From positions 1-18,154 of the forward strand of contig JAFGRZ010000263.1 in assembly GCA_016934895.1 (NCBI GenBank): a DNA stretch of 18,154 bases. The letters are read 5' to 3'. This DNA is from Candidatus Aminicenantota bacterium (GTDB lineage: Bacteria; Acidobacteriota; Aminicenantia; Aminicenantales; UBA8522). A program made the translations under genes and the position numbers. Shown here in pieces: positions 1 through 5,979 of the stretch (position 1 is its first letter; every line of letters starts with the position of its first letter). Under the pieces are notes generated by a model. The model made no database searches, was not told where the DNA came from, and was given only the letters and a program-made list of their open reading frames with translations.

Positions 1-218
1 CCCTGCTCCCGGACGATGTTGGTCACCAGGTTGGGGGTGTCGGAGCTGAATGTGGTGGCCACCATGGAGATGCCGATGAGCCACCACGGCGCCGCCCGTC
101 CCGAGGTGAAGAACTCGGCCGTGTTCGACCCGGCGCGCCGGGCCATGAACAACGCCGGTATGAAACAGATGACGATCGAGGCGCCGACGATCGCCCAGTC
201 GAGAAGGGTCAGGGTCAT
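1..218 (-). CDS. Sodium:solute symporter family protein, N-terminal fragment
   Basis: This is the first 72 codons of a gene that runs off the left edge of the window. The peptide opens MTLTLLDWAIVGASIV and forms a first membrane helix ending near LFMARRAG. It then shows the pattern FFTSGRAAPWWLIGISMVATTFSSDTPN, split here as FFTSGRAAPWW followed by SMVATTF and DTPN. The combination GR-x-x-PWW-L-x-G-x-SMVATTF-x-x-DTP is typical of the sodium:solute symporter (SSS) family, inner-membrane carriers that use Na+ to import sugars, amino acids or similar solutes. The substrate cannot be told from this fragment. The ATG at 218-216 fits the family's usual start. No Shine-Dalgarno sequence precedes it, and a sigma70-type promoter lies only about 10 nt upstream. 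Family assignment is good; specificity is unknown. Confidence 0.85.
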   Translation of the reverse strand, partial: MTLTLLDWAIVGASIVICFIPALFMARRAGSNTAEFFTSGRAAPWWLIGISMVATTFSSDTPNLVTNIVREQ

Positions 219-228
219 GGGAACGCTT

Positions 229-258
229 TATATATCAGTGATGAGAGATGAGTGTCAA
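229..258 (-). promoter_or_regulatory. Sigma70-type promoter of the symporter gene
   Basis: On the minus strand a perfect TTGACA (-35) lies at 258-253 and TATATA (-10) at 234-229, with an 18-nt spacer. The predicted transcription start is near 222, only about 4 nt before the ATG at 218, so the mRNA would be almost leaderless. The -35 box abuts the 7-bp direct repeat that flanks the fold-back element. Confidence 0.6.
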
Positions 259-265
259 TAGAGCA
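259..265. repeat. Left copy of a 7-bp direct repeat flanking the fold-back element
   Basis: TAGAGCA at 259-265 is repeated in the same orientation at 604-610, on the other side of the inverted-repeat element. It looks like a target-site duplication, except that two extra bases (AG, 266-267) separate the left copy from the terminal inverted repeat. A 7-bp match over this distance could be chance, so this is suggestive only. Confidence 0.4.
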
Positions 266-267
266 AG

Positions 268-603
268 GGCTGTGTGACGAAAATTGGGGCAATAATCTAA
301 GACGCGAATCATGATCGGCTGCCATCGGCTGGAGCGGACATAGAGGGTTTAGCCTTGCCGAAATGTTCTTTGAGGGAACCCGCTCCGGCGGGCGCGAGGA
401 CTGTTTGAGCACGAGAAGATCTTGCGGCCAGAGAAAAGAAGCCGAGAGACAAATTATGGTGACGGAATCTGGGTGGCGGAGTTCCGCAGCGCCGAGAAGA
501 GCGTTGAGGCAACGGCGTTGAGAACCCGATTGGGAGCGAGGCCGATGGGCGGCTGATCATAGCCTCAATTTTCCATCCTGATCCCACTTTTCGTCACAAA
601 GCC
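268..603. mobile_element. Fold-back (MITE-like) non-coding repeat element, 336 bp
   Basis: The gap between the symporter and smpB holds an element with matched inverted ends. Positions 268-288 read GGCTGTGTGACGAAAATTGG plus G, and the reverse complement of 603-583 matches at 19 of 21 positions (core TGTGACGAAAA). A second inverted block starts exactly 43 nt inside each end: ATGATCGGCTGCCATCGGC at 311 and, on the opposite strand from 560, ATGATCAGCCGCCCATCGGC. The interior has a CCCGC-TCCG-GCGGG hairpin at 379-392 and a direct repeat GCGTTGAG at 501-508 and 515-522. No transposase fits inside. The open frames crossing it show no family signature or credible start. The symmetry suggests a non-autonomous transposon-like element or a structured RNA. 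The rest of the 219-620 gap holds only the symporter promoter and short flanks. Copy number elsewhere in the genome is not known from this window. Confidence 0.6.
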
Positions 604-610
604 TAGAGCA
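604..610. repeat. Right copy of the 7-bp direct repeat flanking the fold-back element
   Basis: TAGAGCA directly abuts the right terminal inverted repeat and repeats the sequence at 259-265. It is a candidate target-site duplication. Confidence 0.4.
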
Positions 611-620
611 GGACCGGCAG

Positions 621-1073
621 TCAGCGCAACCGCTTCTTCAGTGCGGCCCGCACCTCCCGGTCCAGTTCCCGTTCCTTGATGGCCCGCCTTTTTTCGTAGG
701 CCCTTTTGCCTTTGGCCAGGGAGATCTCGACCTTCACCCTTCCCTTTTCGTTGAACATCACCTTGGTCGGGACGAGGGTGTAGCCCTTTTCCCGGATCTT
801 GCCGACGAGGCGCTTGATCTGCTGGCGGTGGAGAAGCAGCTTTTTCTCCCGGAGCGGATCGTGGTTGAAGATATTGGCCTTTTCATAGGGACTGATGTTC
901 ATGTGAAGCAGGAAAACCTCGCCGTTCCGGATCTCGGCGTAGCTGTCCTTCAGGCTGACCCGGCCCTCGCGCACGGACTTGACCTCACTCCCCAGCAGGG
1001 CGATTCCCGCCTCCAGGCTCTCGATGATCTCGTAGTTGTGATAGGCCTTTTTGTTCGAAGAGACGATCTTCAT
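621..1073 (-). CDS. smpB: SsrA-binding protein SmpB
   Basis: SmpB binds tmRNA and delivers it to stalled ribosomes for trans-translation in the cytoplasm. The 150-residue product is of normal length. It carries the family patterns GSEVKSVREGRVSLKDSYAE, where Glu-Val-Lys-Ser and Asp-Ser-Tyr are strongly conserved, and HMNISPYEKAN. It ends in the basic tail KRAYEKRRAIKERELDRE, which mimics an mRNA helix in the decoding site. The start ATG (1073) is 4 nt beyond the stop of the CNNM gene. No clear Shine-Dalgarno is visible, so translational coupling is likely. It is the last gene of a carD-CNNM-smpB unit. The tmRNA gene ssrA is not in this window: I looked for a tag-peptide reading frame in the adjacent gap and found none. 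Confidence 0.97.
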   Translation of the reverse strand: MKIVSSNKKAYHNYEIIESLEAGIALLGSEVKSVREGRVSLKDSYAEIRNGEVFLLHMNISPYEKANIFNHDPLREKKLLLHRQQIKRLVGKIREKGYTLVPTKVMFNEKGRVKVEISLAKGKRAYEKRRAIKERELDREVRAALKKRLR

Positions 1074-1077
1074 GGGC

Positions 1078-2340
1078 TTAACCGGCGGCTCTGGGACCGA
1101 GGCTGATACGCACCAGGCTGATATGACGCTTGTTCATCCGCTCGACGGTGAACCGGTTCCCCTCGAATTCCAGGTTGTCCTTCTCGCGCGGTATCCTGCC
1201 GAATTGGAAGAGGAGGAACCCGGCCAAGGTGGTGAATCCGCCCGCATGGGGGAGGCAGAGAGGCAGGCGCTGACAGAGCTCTTTGAGCGAGGCATTTCCC
1301 TTGACAAGATAGACATTCTTTTCTACCGTTTGAAACCATTCTTCGGCCTTGCCGTCGTATTCGTCCTGGATTTCGCCGACGATCTCCTCGATGATATCCT
1401 CCAGCGTGACGATCCCCTCCAGGGTGCCGAACTCGTCGACGACGAAGGCCAGATGGACGGTCCTCTCCTGCATCTGGACGAGAACCTTCTCGATCGAGGC
1501 CGACTCCGGCACAAAGAGGGGGGCGCGCAGGATGTCGTTAATTCTAAAGTCTTTTTTATCAACAAGATATGAAATAACGTCCTTGGTATGGATGAGGCCT
1601 TCGATGTTGTCCAAACGGCCTCGGTAAACCGGCAGGCGCGAATACTCGGAGGCCAGAATGGCCTCTATGATCCGGGGAAAAGGGGTCCCGATCTCAAGGG
1701 CCCGGAGTTCCTGACGGGGGATCATGATCTCCTTGACCGGGCACGCTCCGATGTCCAGCACTCCACCGATCATCCGGCGGCGGAGGGAGGACATCCCCTT
1801 GATGCTTTTTGTCAGAAGAAGCTTGATCTCCTCTTCGCTCAGGACGCTCGACTTGCCGCCTTCCCTTTCCGGGGAGGTGCCAAAAAGAAGGCGGGGCATG
1901 AAGGTCAGGACCTTGGCGAAGGGGTAGAACAGAGTGACGAACAAACGGAGCGGGTGGACAAGCCATTTGGATGTCTTGAGCGGGAAATAGGCGGCGAACG
2001 TCTTGGGATTGATTTCGCCGAAGACGAGAATGAAGAGCGTGGTGGTCAGAGTGGCCAGCAGGGCGGCCCTGTTCGGGTCGCCGGGCATGATGTTCAGAAA
2101 AAAAAGCGTAGCGACCGAAGCGGCGGCGATATTGGCCAGAGTGTTGCCGATGAGAATCGCAGCCAGCATCTGGTCCAGCCGGGAGAGCAAGCGCTTGATC
2201 AAACGCGCCCGCCGCGATCCCTTCTGTTCAAGAAGGTCGAGCGAGTAAGGATTGCAGGAGAGGAAGGCTGTTTCCGAGGAGGAGAAGAGGGCGCTGGCGA
2301 TCAGAAAGACGACGAACAGGAGAATGGATGTCAGTATCAT
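1078..2340 (-). CDS. CNNM/CBS-domain membrane protein of the CorC/HlyC (TlyC) hemolysin-like family
   Basis: The 420-residue protein has the standard order for this family. A CNNM (DUF21) membrane domain occupies about residues 1-185, with hydrophobic helices and the conserved SSSETAFLS and LVFGEINPK motifs. Two CBS domains follow at about 205-325, including SRLPVYRGRLDNIEGLIHTKD and FVVDEFGTLEGIVTLEDIIEE. A C-terminal CorC_HlyC (transporter-associated) domain covers about 340-415. Relatives are implicated in Mg2+ or Co2+ handling, and the CBS pair likely binds adenine nucleotides. The older 'hemolysin' label is unreliable. It sits 10 nt downstream of carD, and the bases just before its ATG (CCCCTCC) are the opposite of a Shine-Dalgarno, so expression probably depends on coupling to carD. 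Substrate and direction of transport are not readable. Confidence 0.93.
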   Translation of the reverse strand: MILTSILLFVVFLIASALFSSSETAFLSCNPYSLDLLEQKGSRRARLIKRLLSRLDQMLAAILIGNTLANIAAASVATLFFLNIMPGDPNRAALLATLTTTLFILVFGEINPKTFAAYFPLKTSKWLVHPLRLFVTLFYPFAKVLTFMPRLLFGTSPEREGGKSSVLSEEEIKLLLTKSIKGMSSLRRRMIGGVLDIGACPVKEIMIPRQELRALEIGTPFPRIIEAILASEYSRLPVYRGRLDNIEGLIHTKDVISYLVDKKDFRINDILRAPLFVPESASIEKVLVQMQERTVHLAFVVDEFGTLEGIVTLEDIIEEIVGEIQDEYDGKAEEWFQTVEKNVYLVKGNASLKELCQRLPLCLPHAGGFTTLAGFLLFQFGRIPREKDNLEFEGNRFTVERMNKRHISLVRISLGPRAAG

Positions 2341-2350
2341 CGGAGGGGGA

Positions 2351-2869
2351 TCAGATCTCGAGGTTCTGCTTGAAGGTCTTGGCGCACAGGGATAAGGTGT
2401 CGGCGAGTCTTTGCTCGATCTTATCCAGAGAGAGGTCGGAAACCTCGGAAATCTCGGCGATCAGAAGTTCCTTAGCCTTTTCCAGCATCTTTTTTTCCCG
2501 GAAAGACAGGGGCTTGGTCAGGCTCAGGAAATAGAGGCCTTTCAGGACGCAGGCCATGTCGAAAATCGTCCCCGAACGCATCAGGCTGACGTGTTCCTTG
2601 TACCGCCCCTTCCAATCGCTGCACACCTCCACCTCGTGCTTCTTCAGGAAACGGAAGATCTCTTTGACCGAATCCTCGGCGATGGGACGCCGGATTCCGA
2701 TCTCCTCGGTGTTGGCGGAGGGAACCATCACCAGCGTGTTATTGGAGAGAATGCGGACGCGATAGATCTGGAACCGTTCTCCATAAAGCAGTTCTTCCTG
2801 GATGTCTTCGATGACGGCGAGGCCCTGATTGGGGTAGATGATTCTCTCCCCAATCTTAAAGGAGTTCAT
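2351..2869 (-). CDS. carD: CarD/CdnL family RNA-polymerase-binding transcription regulator
   Basis: CarD-type proteins bind the RNA polymerase beta subunit and stabilise open complexes, notably at rRNA promoters. The 172-residue product has the N-terminal RNAP-interacting domain (about 1-65; MNSFKIGERIIYPNQGLAVI, with VMVPSAN) and a helical C-terminal DNA-binding part. The latter includes Trp-Lys-Gly-Arg-Tyr, then LKGLYFLSLTKPLSFREKKM and LEKAKELLIAEIS. The start at 2869 was chosen over a longer open frame (to 3061) for three reasons: the family begins at this Met, the upstream extension is antisense to rpmH, and a near-perfect promoter lies within the extension. The -10 box ends 7 nt before the ATG, so the mRNA should have virtually no leader. 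It heads the unit with the CNNM gene and smpB and is divergent from rpmH. Confidence 0.95.
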   Translation of the reverse strand: MNSFKIGERIIYPNQGLAVIEDIQEELLYGERFQIYRVRILSNNTLVMVPSANTEEIGIRRPIAEDSVKEIFRFLKKHEVEVCSDWKGRYKEHVSLMRSGTIFDMACVLKGLYFLSLTKPLSFREKKMLEKAKELLIAEISEVSDLSLDKIEQRLADTLSLCAKTFKQNLEI

Positions 2870-2876
2870 TTTCCAA

Positions 2877-2905
2877 ATTATAGCCGAATTTCCCCTGGGA
2901 GTCAA
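2877..2905 (-). promoter_or_regulatory. Sigma70-type promoter of carD
   Basis: On the minus strand TTGACT (2905-2900) and a perfect TATAAT (2882-2877) are separated by exactly 17 nt. The expected start is about 2870, one base before the ATG at 2869, which predicts a leaderless transcript. Confidence 0.75.
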
Positions 2906-2912
2906 CTTCGGC

Positions 2913-2941
2913 TTGACAGAAGAAGCGGGGTCGATTAAGAT
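2913..2941 (+). promoter_or_regulatory. Sigma70-type promoter of the rpmH-rnpA-yidD-yidC-jag unit
   Basis: A perfect TTGACA lies at 2913-2918, with a 17-nt spacer and TAAGAT (4 of 6 consensus positions) at 2936-2941. The predicted start near 2948 leaves a 19-nt leader before the rpmH ATG. Its -35 box is only 7 bp from the carD -35 box, so the two promoters are back to back. Confidence 0.65.
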
Positions 2942-2966
2942 TATTCCCTGGAAATGAGTTAAAGTC

Positions 2967-3101
2967 ATGAAACCGACGTTCCGACCCAATGTCAGAAAGA
3001 GGAAGAAGACCCACGGTTTTCGCGTCCGGATGAGATCCAAGGGCGGCCAGAAGGTCATCAAGAGCCGGCGGCAGAAGGGCAGGAAAAGACTTGCCGTTTG
3101 A
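2967..3101 (+). CDS. rpmH: 50S ribosomal protein L34
   Basis: This 44-residue, very basic protein is a component of the large ribosomal subunit. It reads MKPTFRPNVRKRKKTHGFRV, followed by RMRSKGGQKVIKSRRQKG and RKRLAV, matching L34 along its full length. The Thr-His-Gly-Phe-Arg-x-Arg-Met core is diagnostic. Its stop codon TGA (3099-3101) shares a base with the ATG of rnpA, the classic rpmH-rnpA arrangement. It is the first gene of its unit, downstream of the TTGACA/TAAGAT promoter. The Shine-Dalgarno is weak. Confidence 0.98.
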   Translation: MKPTFRPNVRKRKKTHGFRVRMRSKGGQKVIKSRRQKGRKRLAV

Positions 3102-3457
3102 TGGCGGAAAGCCTCGCTCCTCGCGAGAGGATCAAAAAGAAAAAAGATTTTTTGTTTCTTTATAAAAAAGGCTATCGATTTAAGAGTAAATATTTCAATC
3201 TTATCGGCCTGTCCAACGCCCTGACATATTCTCGGGTGGGCGTTGTCGCCTCCAGGAAGGTCGGGAATGCCGTCGCCCGGAATAGAGCTAAGCGCTGGAT
3301 GAGAGAGCTGTTCCGGAGGAACAAAGATTTGTTCGAGTGCCCCGTCGATCTCCTTATCGTGGCCACAGCGGCGATGGAGGACGCTTCCTGGGCGGAGTTA
3401 AGGGAAGCCTACATCAAGGGCATTGAGGAGATCTTCCGGAAGAAGAGGGCGCGTTGA
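3101..3457 (+). CDS. rnpA: Ribonuclease P protein component
   Basis: This is the protein subunit of RNase P, which helps the catalytic RNA trim the 5' leader from precursor tRNAs. The 118-residue basic protein contains the RNR signature in GNAVARNRAKRWMRELFRRN and the upstream SRVGVVASRKVG strand, both typical of RnpA. The ATG at 3101 overlaps the rpmH stop (TGATG). A TTG one codon earlier is open but less likely. The gene ends with TGA inside the TTGA overlap that starts yidD, so the three genes are tightly coupled. The catalytic RNA gene rnpB is not in this window. Confidence 0.96.
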   Translation: MAESLAPRERIKKKKDFLFLYKKGYRFKSKYFNLIGLSNALTYSRVGVVASRKVGNAVARNRAKRWMRELFRRNKDLFECPVDLLIVATAAMEDASWAELREAYIKGIEEIFRKKRAR

Positions 3458-3663
3458 GAAGAGCGGCTGTATTGGCGATTCGTCTCTATCAGCTCATGAT
3501 CTCGCCCCTTCTCGGAGGGCAGTGCCGGTTTTATCCGAGTTGCTCTTCCTACATGCGGGAGGCGATCGAAAAATACGGCCTGGTCAAGGGCGTTTTGCTC
3601 GGCGGCCGCAGGCTCTTGAAGTGCCATCCTTTCCATCCGGGCGGAGTGGATACTGTTCCATAA
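3454..3663 (+). CDS. yidD: Membrane protein insertion efficiency factor YidD
   Basis: YidD is a small membrane-associated protein that assists YidC-dependent insertion of inner-membrane proteins. The 69-residue product carries the family core LYQLMISPLLGGQCRFYPSC, then SSYMREAIEKYG, GGRRLLKCHPFHPGG and a short end. The three conserved cysteines and the Pro-Phe-His-Pro-Gly-Gly motif are present. The start is TTG at 3454, overlapping the rnpA stop by 4 nt (TTGA). An AGAGG sequence lies a few bases upstream. No ATG in this frame would keep the conserved N-terminus. It lies 12 nt ahead of yidC, the usual order. Confidence 0.95.
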   Translation: MRRAAVLAIRLYQLMISPLLGGQCRFYPSCSSYMREAIEKYGLVKGVLLGGRRLLKCHPFHPGGVDTVP

Positions 3664-3675
3664 GAGGTCTGTGTA

Positions 3676-5337
3676 ATGGAAAAAAGAGTGATCCTGGCTA
3701 TCGTCCTGTCTTTTCTGGTCATGGTGCTCTATCAGATGATTTTCATGAAGCCAAAGCCCCAGGCCGAGTCCCCCGTTCAGGTTGGAACGCCCGCTCAGGC
3801 GGTCGAGTCCTCGCCGGCGCTCCCGCCGGCCGCCGCGGAAGCTCAGCCGGAGGTCCGGCAGGAGGAGGTCCCTGCCGTCGAGGCTCCTCTCCCAGAAGAA
3901 GCGAGGGCCGAGTCGGAGAGGCAGGTGGTCGTGGAGAGTTCGCTCTACCGGGCCGTTTGGAGCAACCGGGGAGCTTCTCTCCGCAGCTGGAAGCTGAAGG
4001 AGCATCTTGACGAGGGAGGAGAGGGGCTGGAGCTTGTCTCCCGGCGGGCAGGAGAAGTCGGGAGATACCCCTTTTTCCTTGACACTCAAGAAGCCGAACT
4101 GGACAGGACGGCCAACAACGGGCTGTTCATCCCCTCGATGTCCCAGATTTCTCTCGATGACGGTGAGACGGGAGAGCTTAAATTCTATTATTCCGATGGG
4201 AAAAATGTAAGAATTGAGAAGATCTTTGTTTTCATCGGAGGGACGTATCATTTTGACGTCCTGATTAATGTCTGGAAGGACGGACGCAAAGTCGAGCCAC
4301 GGATCATCTGGGGTCCGGGGATCGGCAATCCGGTCCTCACGTCAAAAAGACAGCAATTCGGCGCAGGGAGCGGAGTCGCCATCCTGGCGGCGGACAAGGT
4401 TTACCGGATCAACGAGAGAAAATACAAGCCCGAGTCCAACGCCTTCAACTTCGCCAGTTGGGCGGCTTACGAAGACAATTACATGACCGCCCTTTTCATC
4501 ACGGCGCCCCAGCAGGGCACGGCTTTGTTTCTCAAGGAGGTACGGGACGAGGCCGCGGCCGATTATTATCTTTCCGTCAGCGCTCCCCGAAAGGCCTTTA
4601 TGGGTCCCAAGGAGTTCGACAGGTTACGCGCTTTCGGGCATGAGAGCAAGAAACTCATCAATTTCGGCTTCTTCGGGGCGATTGCCGAGATCCTCCTTAT
4701 CTCGATCAAGGCCATCCACAAGGCCGTGCCCAATTGGGGCTTCGCCATCATCATCCTGACCTTTCTCATCAAGATCGTCTTTTTCCCGTTGACTTACAGC
4801 AGCACCAAGTCGATGGCCAAGATGCAAGAGCTCCAGCCGAAGATCAAGGCTCTCCGGGCCCGGTATAAAAAGGCCAAGCAGGACATCAACCAGCGCCGCC
4901 AGATGAATGAAGAGATGATGAAGCTCTACAAAGAGCACGGCATCAACCCGGCCGGAGGATGCCTGCCGATCCTTATCCAGATTCCGGTTTTCTGGGGGTT
5001 TTTCCGGATGCTCGTCGTGGCCGTTGAGTTCCGGCACAGCCCATTTATTCTGTGGATCAAGGATTTGTCCGTTCACGATCCCTATTATGTCACTCCCATC
5101 CTGATGGGCGCCACCCAGTTCATCAGCCAGAAGATGACGCCCACCTCAGCCGACCCTTCCCAGGCGAAAATGATGCTCATCATGCCGGTCGTCATGACCA
5201 TCTTTTTCATGAATTTCCAGAGCGGGCTGGTCCTCTACTGGCTAACCAACAACGTTCTCCAGATCGGCCAGCAGTGCATTATGAATCGGATGATGGCCAA
5301 GAAAAAGAGAGAGTCCCATGGAAAACGAAAAAAGTGA
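3676..5337 (+). CDS. yidC: Membrane protein insertase YidC/Oxa1
   Basis: YidC inserts and folds inner-membrane proteins alone or with Sec. The 553-residue protein has the Gram-negative architecture. An N-terminal helix lies at about residues 5-24 (VILAIVLSFLVMVLYQMIFM). A Pro/Glu/Ala-rich linker and a large periplasmic beta domain (about 70-325) follow, then the conserved five-helix core. The core includes FAIIILTFLIKIVFFPLTYS, the cytoplasmic helical hairpin with SMAKMQELQPKIKALRARYK, GGCLPILIQIPVFWGFFRML, and LYWLTNNVLQIGQQ. The groove position that is Arg in E. coli appears to be Lys here (Thr-Phe-Leu-Ile-Lys). A very basic C-terminus (KKKRESHGKRKK) could contact ribosomes. An AGAGG site lies 8 nt before the ATG. 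The 3' end overlaps jag by 20 nt. Confidence 0.98.
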   Translation: MEKRVILAIVLSFLVMVLYQMIFMKPKPQAESPVQVGTPAQAVESSPALPPAAAEAQPEVRQEEVPAVEAPLPEEARAESERQVVVESSLYRAVWSNRGASLRSWKLKEHLDEGGEGLELVSRRAGEVGRYPFFLDTQEAELDRTANNGLFIPSMSQISLDDGETGELKFYYSDGKNVRIEKIFVFIGGTYHFDVLINVWKDGRKVEPRIIWGPGIGNPVLTSKRQQFGAGSGVAILAADKVYRINERKYKPESNAFNFASWAAYEDNYMTALFITAPQQGTALFLKEVRDEAAADYYLSVSAPRKAFMGPKEFDRLRAFGHESKKLINFGFFGAIAEILLISIKAIHKAVPNWGFAIIILTFLIKIVFFPLTYSSTKSMAKMQELQPKIKALRARYKKAKQDINQRRQMNEEMMKLYKEHGINPAGGCLPILIQIPVFWGFFRMLVVAVEFRHSPFILWIKDLSVHDPYYVTPILMGATQFISQKMTPTSADPSQAKMMLIMPVVMTIFFMNFQSGLVLYWLTNNVLQIGQQCIMNRMMAKKKRESHGKRKK

Positions 5338-5941
5338 CCCTCAACAGGAATTCAAGGGGAAAAACCTGGACGAAGCCCTGGGGCATGCCGAGCACGTGCT
5401 TAAGATCCCCAGGGAGAAATTCTCTTATGAGATCGTCACCGAGAAGACCAAGCTCTTTGGGATCAGGGGCAAGGAGATCGTCATCCGGGCCTGGTTGAAA
5501 AAGGAGCTGGACACGAATCCGGTTACTCGTTTTCTGGACACGCTCCTCCCCTATTTTCCTCTAGAGCTGGACTACCAGGTCAAGAAAAAGAATGAAACGA
5601 TCTACGTGATCTTCGACGGCGAGGACAAAAATCTGCTTCTGCGCAAGGACGGCTCCCTGCTCCTGGCCTTCCAGCACGTCCTCAACAAGATCTCTCCCCA
5701 CAAGGTCCAGGTGGACTGCGAATTCTACAGGCGGCGAAAGGAAAAAAGGCTGCGCGAATACGCCCAGCAGGTTGCCCGGCAGGTGAGCAACACCGGGAGG
5801 AACGAGACCCTCGACCTGATGAACCCGTATGAGCGGCGGATCGTCCACATCGCTGTGAACCAGGTTCCAGGCATCACGAGCGAAAGCATCGGCGAAGGGT
5901 TTTTGAAGAGGATCAAGGTTTTTCCGATCGGGAAGACTTGA
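5318..5941 (+). CDS. jag: Jag/KhpB-type RNA-binding protein (Jag-N, KH, R3H domains)
   Basis: Jag (SpoIIIJ-associated, KhpB) proteins bind RNA and sit beside yidC in many genomes. The 207-residue product shows a Jag-N domain near 15-60 (KTKLFGIRGKEIVIRA), a KH-like domain at about 65-138, and a C-terminal R3H domain at about 145-205. The R3H domain has Arg173-x3-His177 in NPYERRIVHIAVNQ. The KH GxxG loop is degenerate: the aligned segment reads LLLRKDGSLLLAFQ, with Arg109 where the first Gly normally is. That may weaken canonical KH binding, leaving R3H as the main nucleic-acid site. It overlaps yidC by 20 nt and is the last gene of the unit. An imperfect terminator begins at its stop codon. 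Confidence 0.93.
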   Translation: MENEKSDPQQEFKGKNLDEALGHAEHVLKIPREKFSYEIVTEKTKLFGIRGKEIVIRAWLKKELDTNPVTRFLDTLLPYFPLELDYQVKKKNETIYVIFDGEDKNLLLRKDGSLLLAFQHVLNKISPHKVQVDCEFYRRRKEKRLREYAQQVARQVSNTGRNETLDLMNPYERRIVHIAVNQVPGITSESIGEGFLKRIKVFPIGKT

Positions 5942-5979
5942 GCCAGGGACCTAATAAAGGACCCGGCTTTCTCCTTTTT
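5941..5979 (+). terminator. Imperfect intrinsic terminator after jag
   Basis: AGCCAGGGACC (5941-5951) can pair with GGACCCGGCT (5959-5968) around a TAATAAA loop, with one bulged A and one A-A mismatch. The T-rich tract TTTCTCCTTTTT follows (5968-5979). It overlaps the jag stop codon and the stop codon of the convergent gene. It suits plus-strand transcription only, because no T tract follows on the other strand. Confidence 0.45.

Noticed and set aside
309..587. A 92-residue open frame on the minus strand spanning the fold-back element
   Set aside because: Its composition is Arg/Ser/Pro-rich with no recognisable domain, it has no ribosome binding site, and its ends coincide with the inverted-repeat element, so it looks like incidental openness.
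219..620. A tmRNA (ssrA) gene next to smpB
   Set aside because: I looked on both strands for a tag-peptide frame and tRNA-like ends. The region has none and is instead an inverted-repeat element.
2870..2966. An oriC or DnaA-box cluster upstream of rpmH
   Set aside because: rpmH often lies next to dnaA and the origin, but I saw no TTATNCACA-like boxes in this short region, only two divergent promoters.
2870..3061. An extended N-terminus for carD
   Set aside because: The extension is antisense to rpmH, contains the carD promoter and has no similarity to CarD. The family begins at the Met at 2869.
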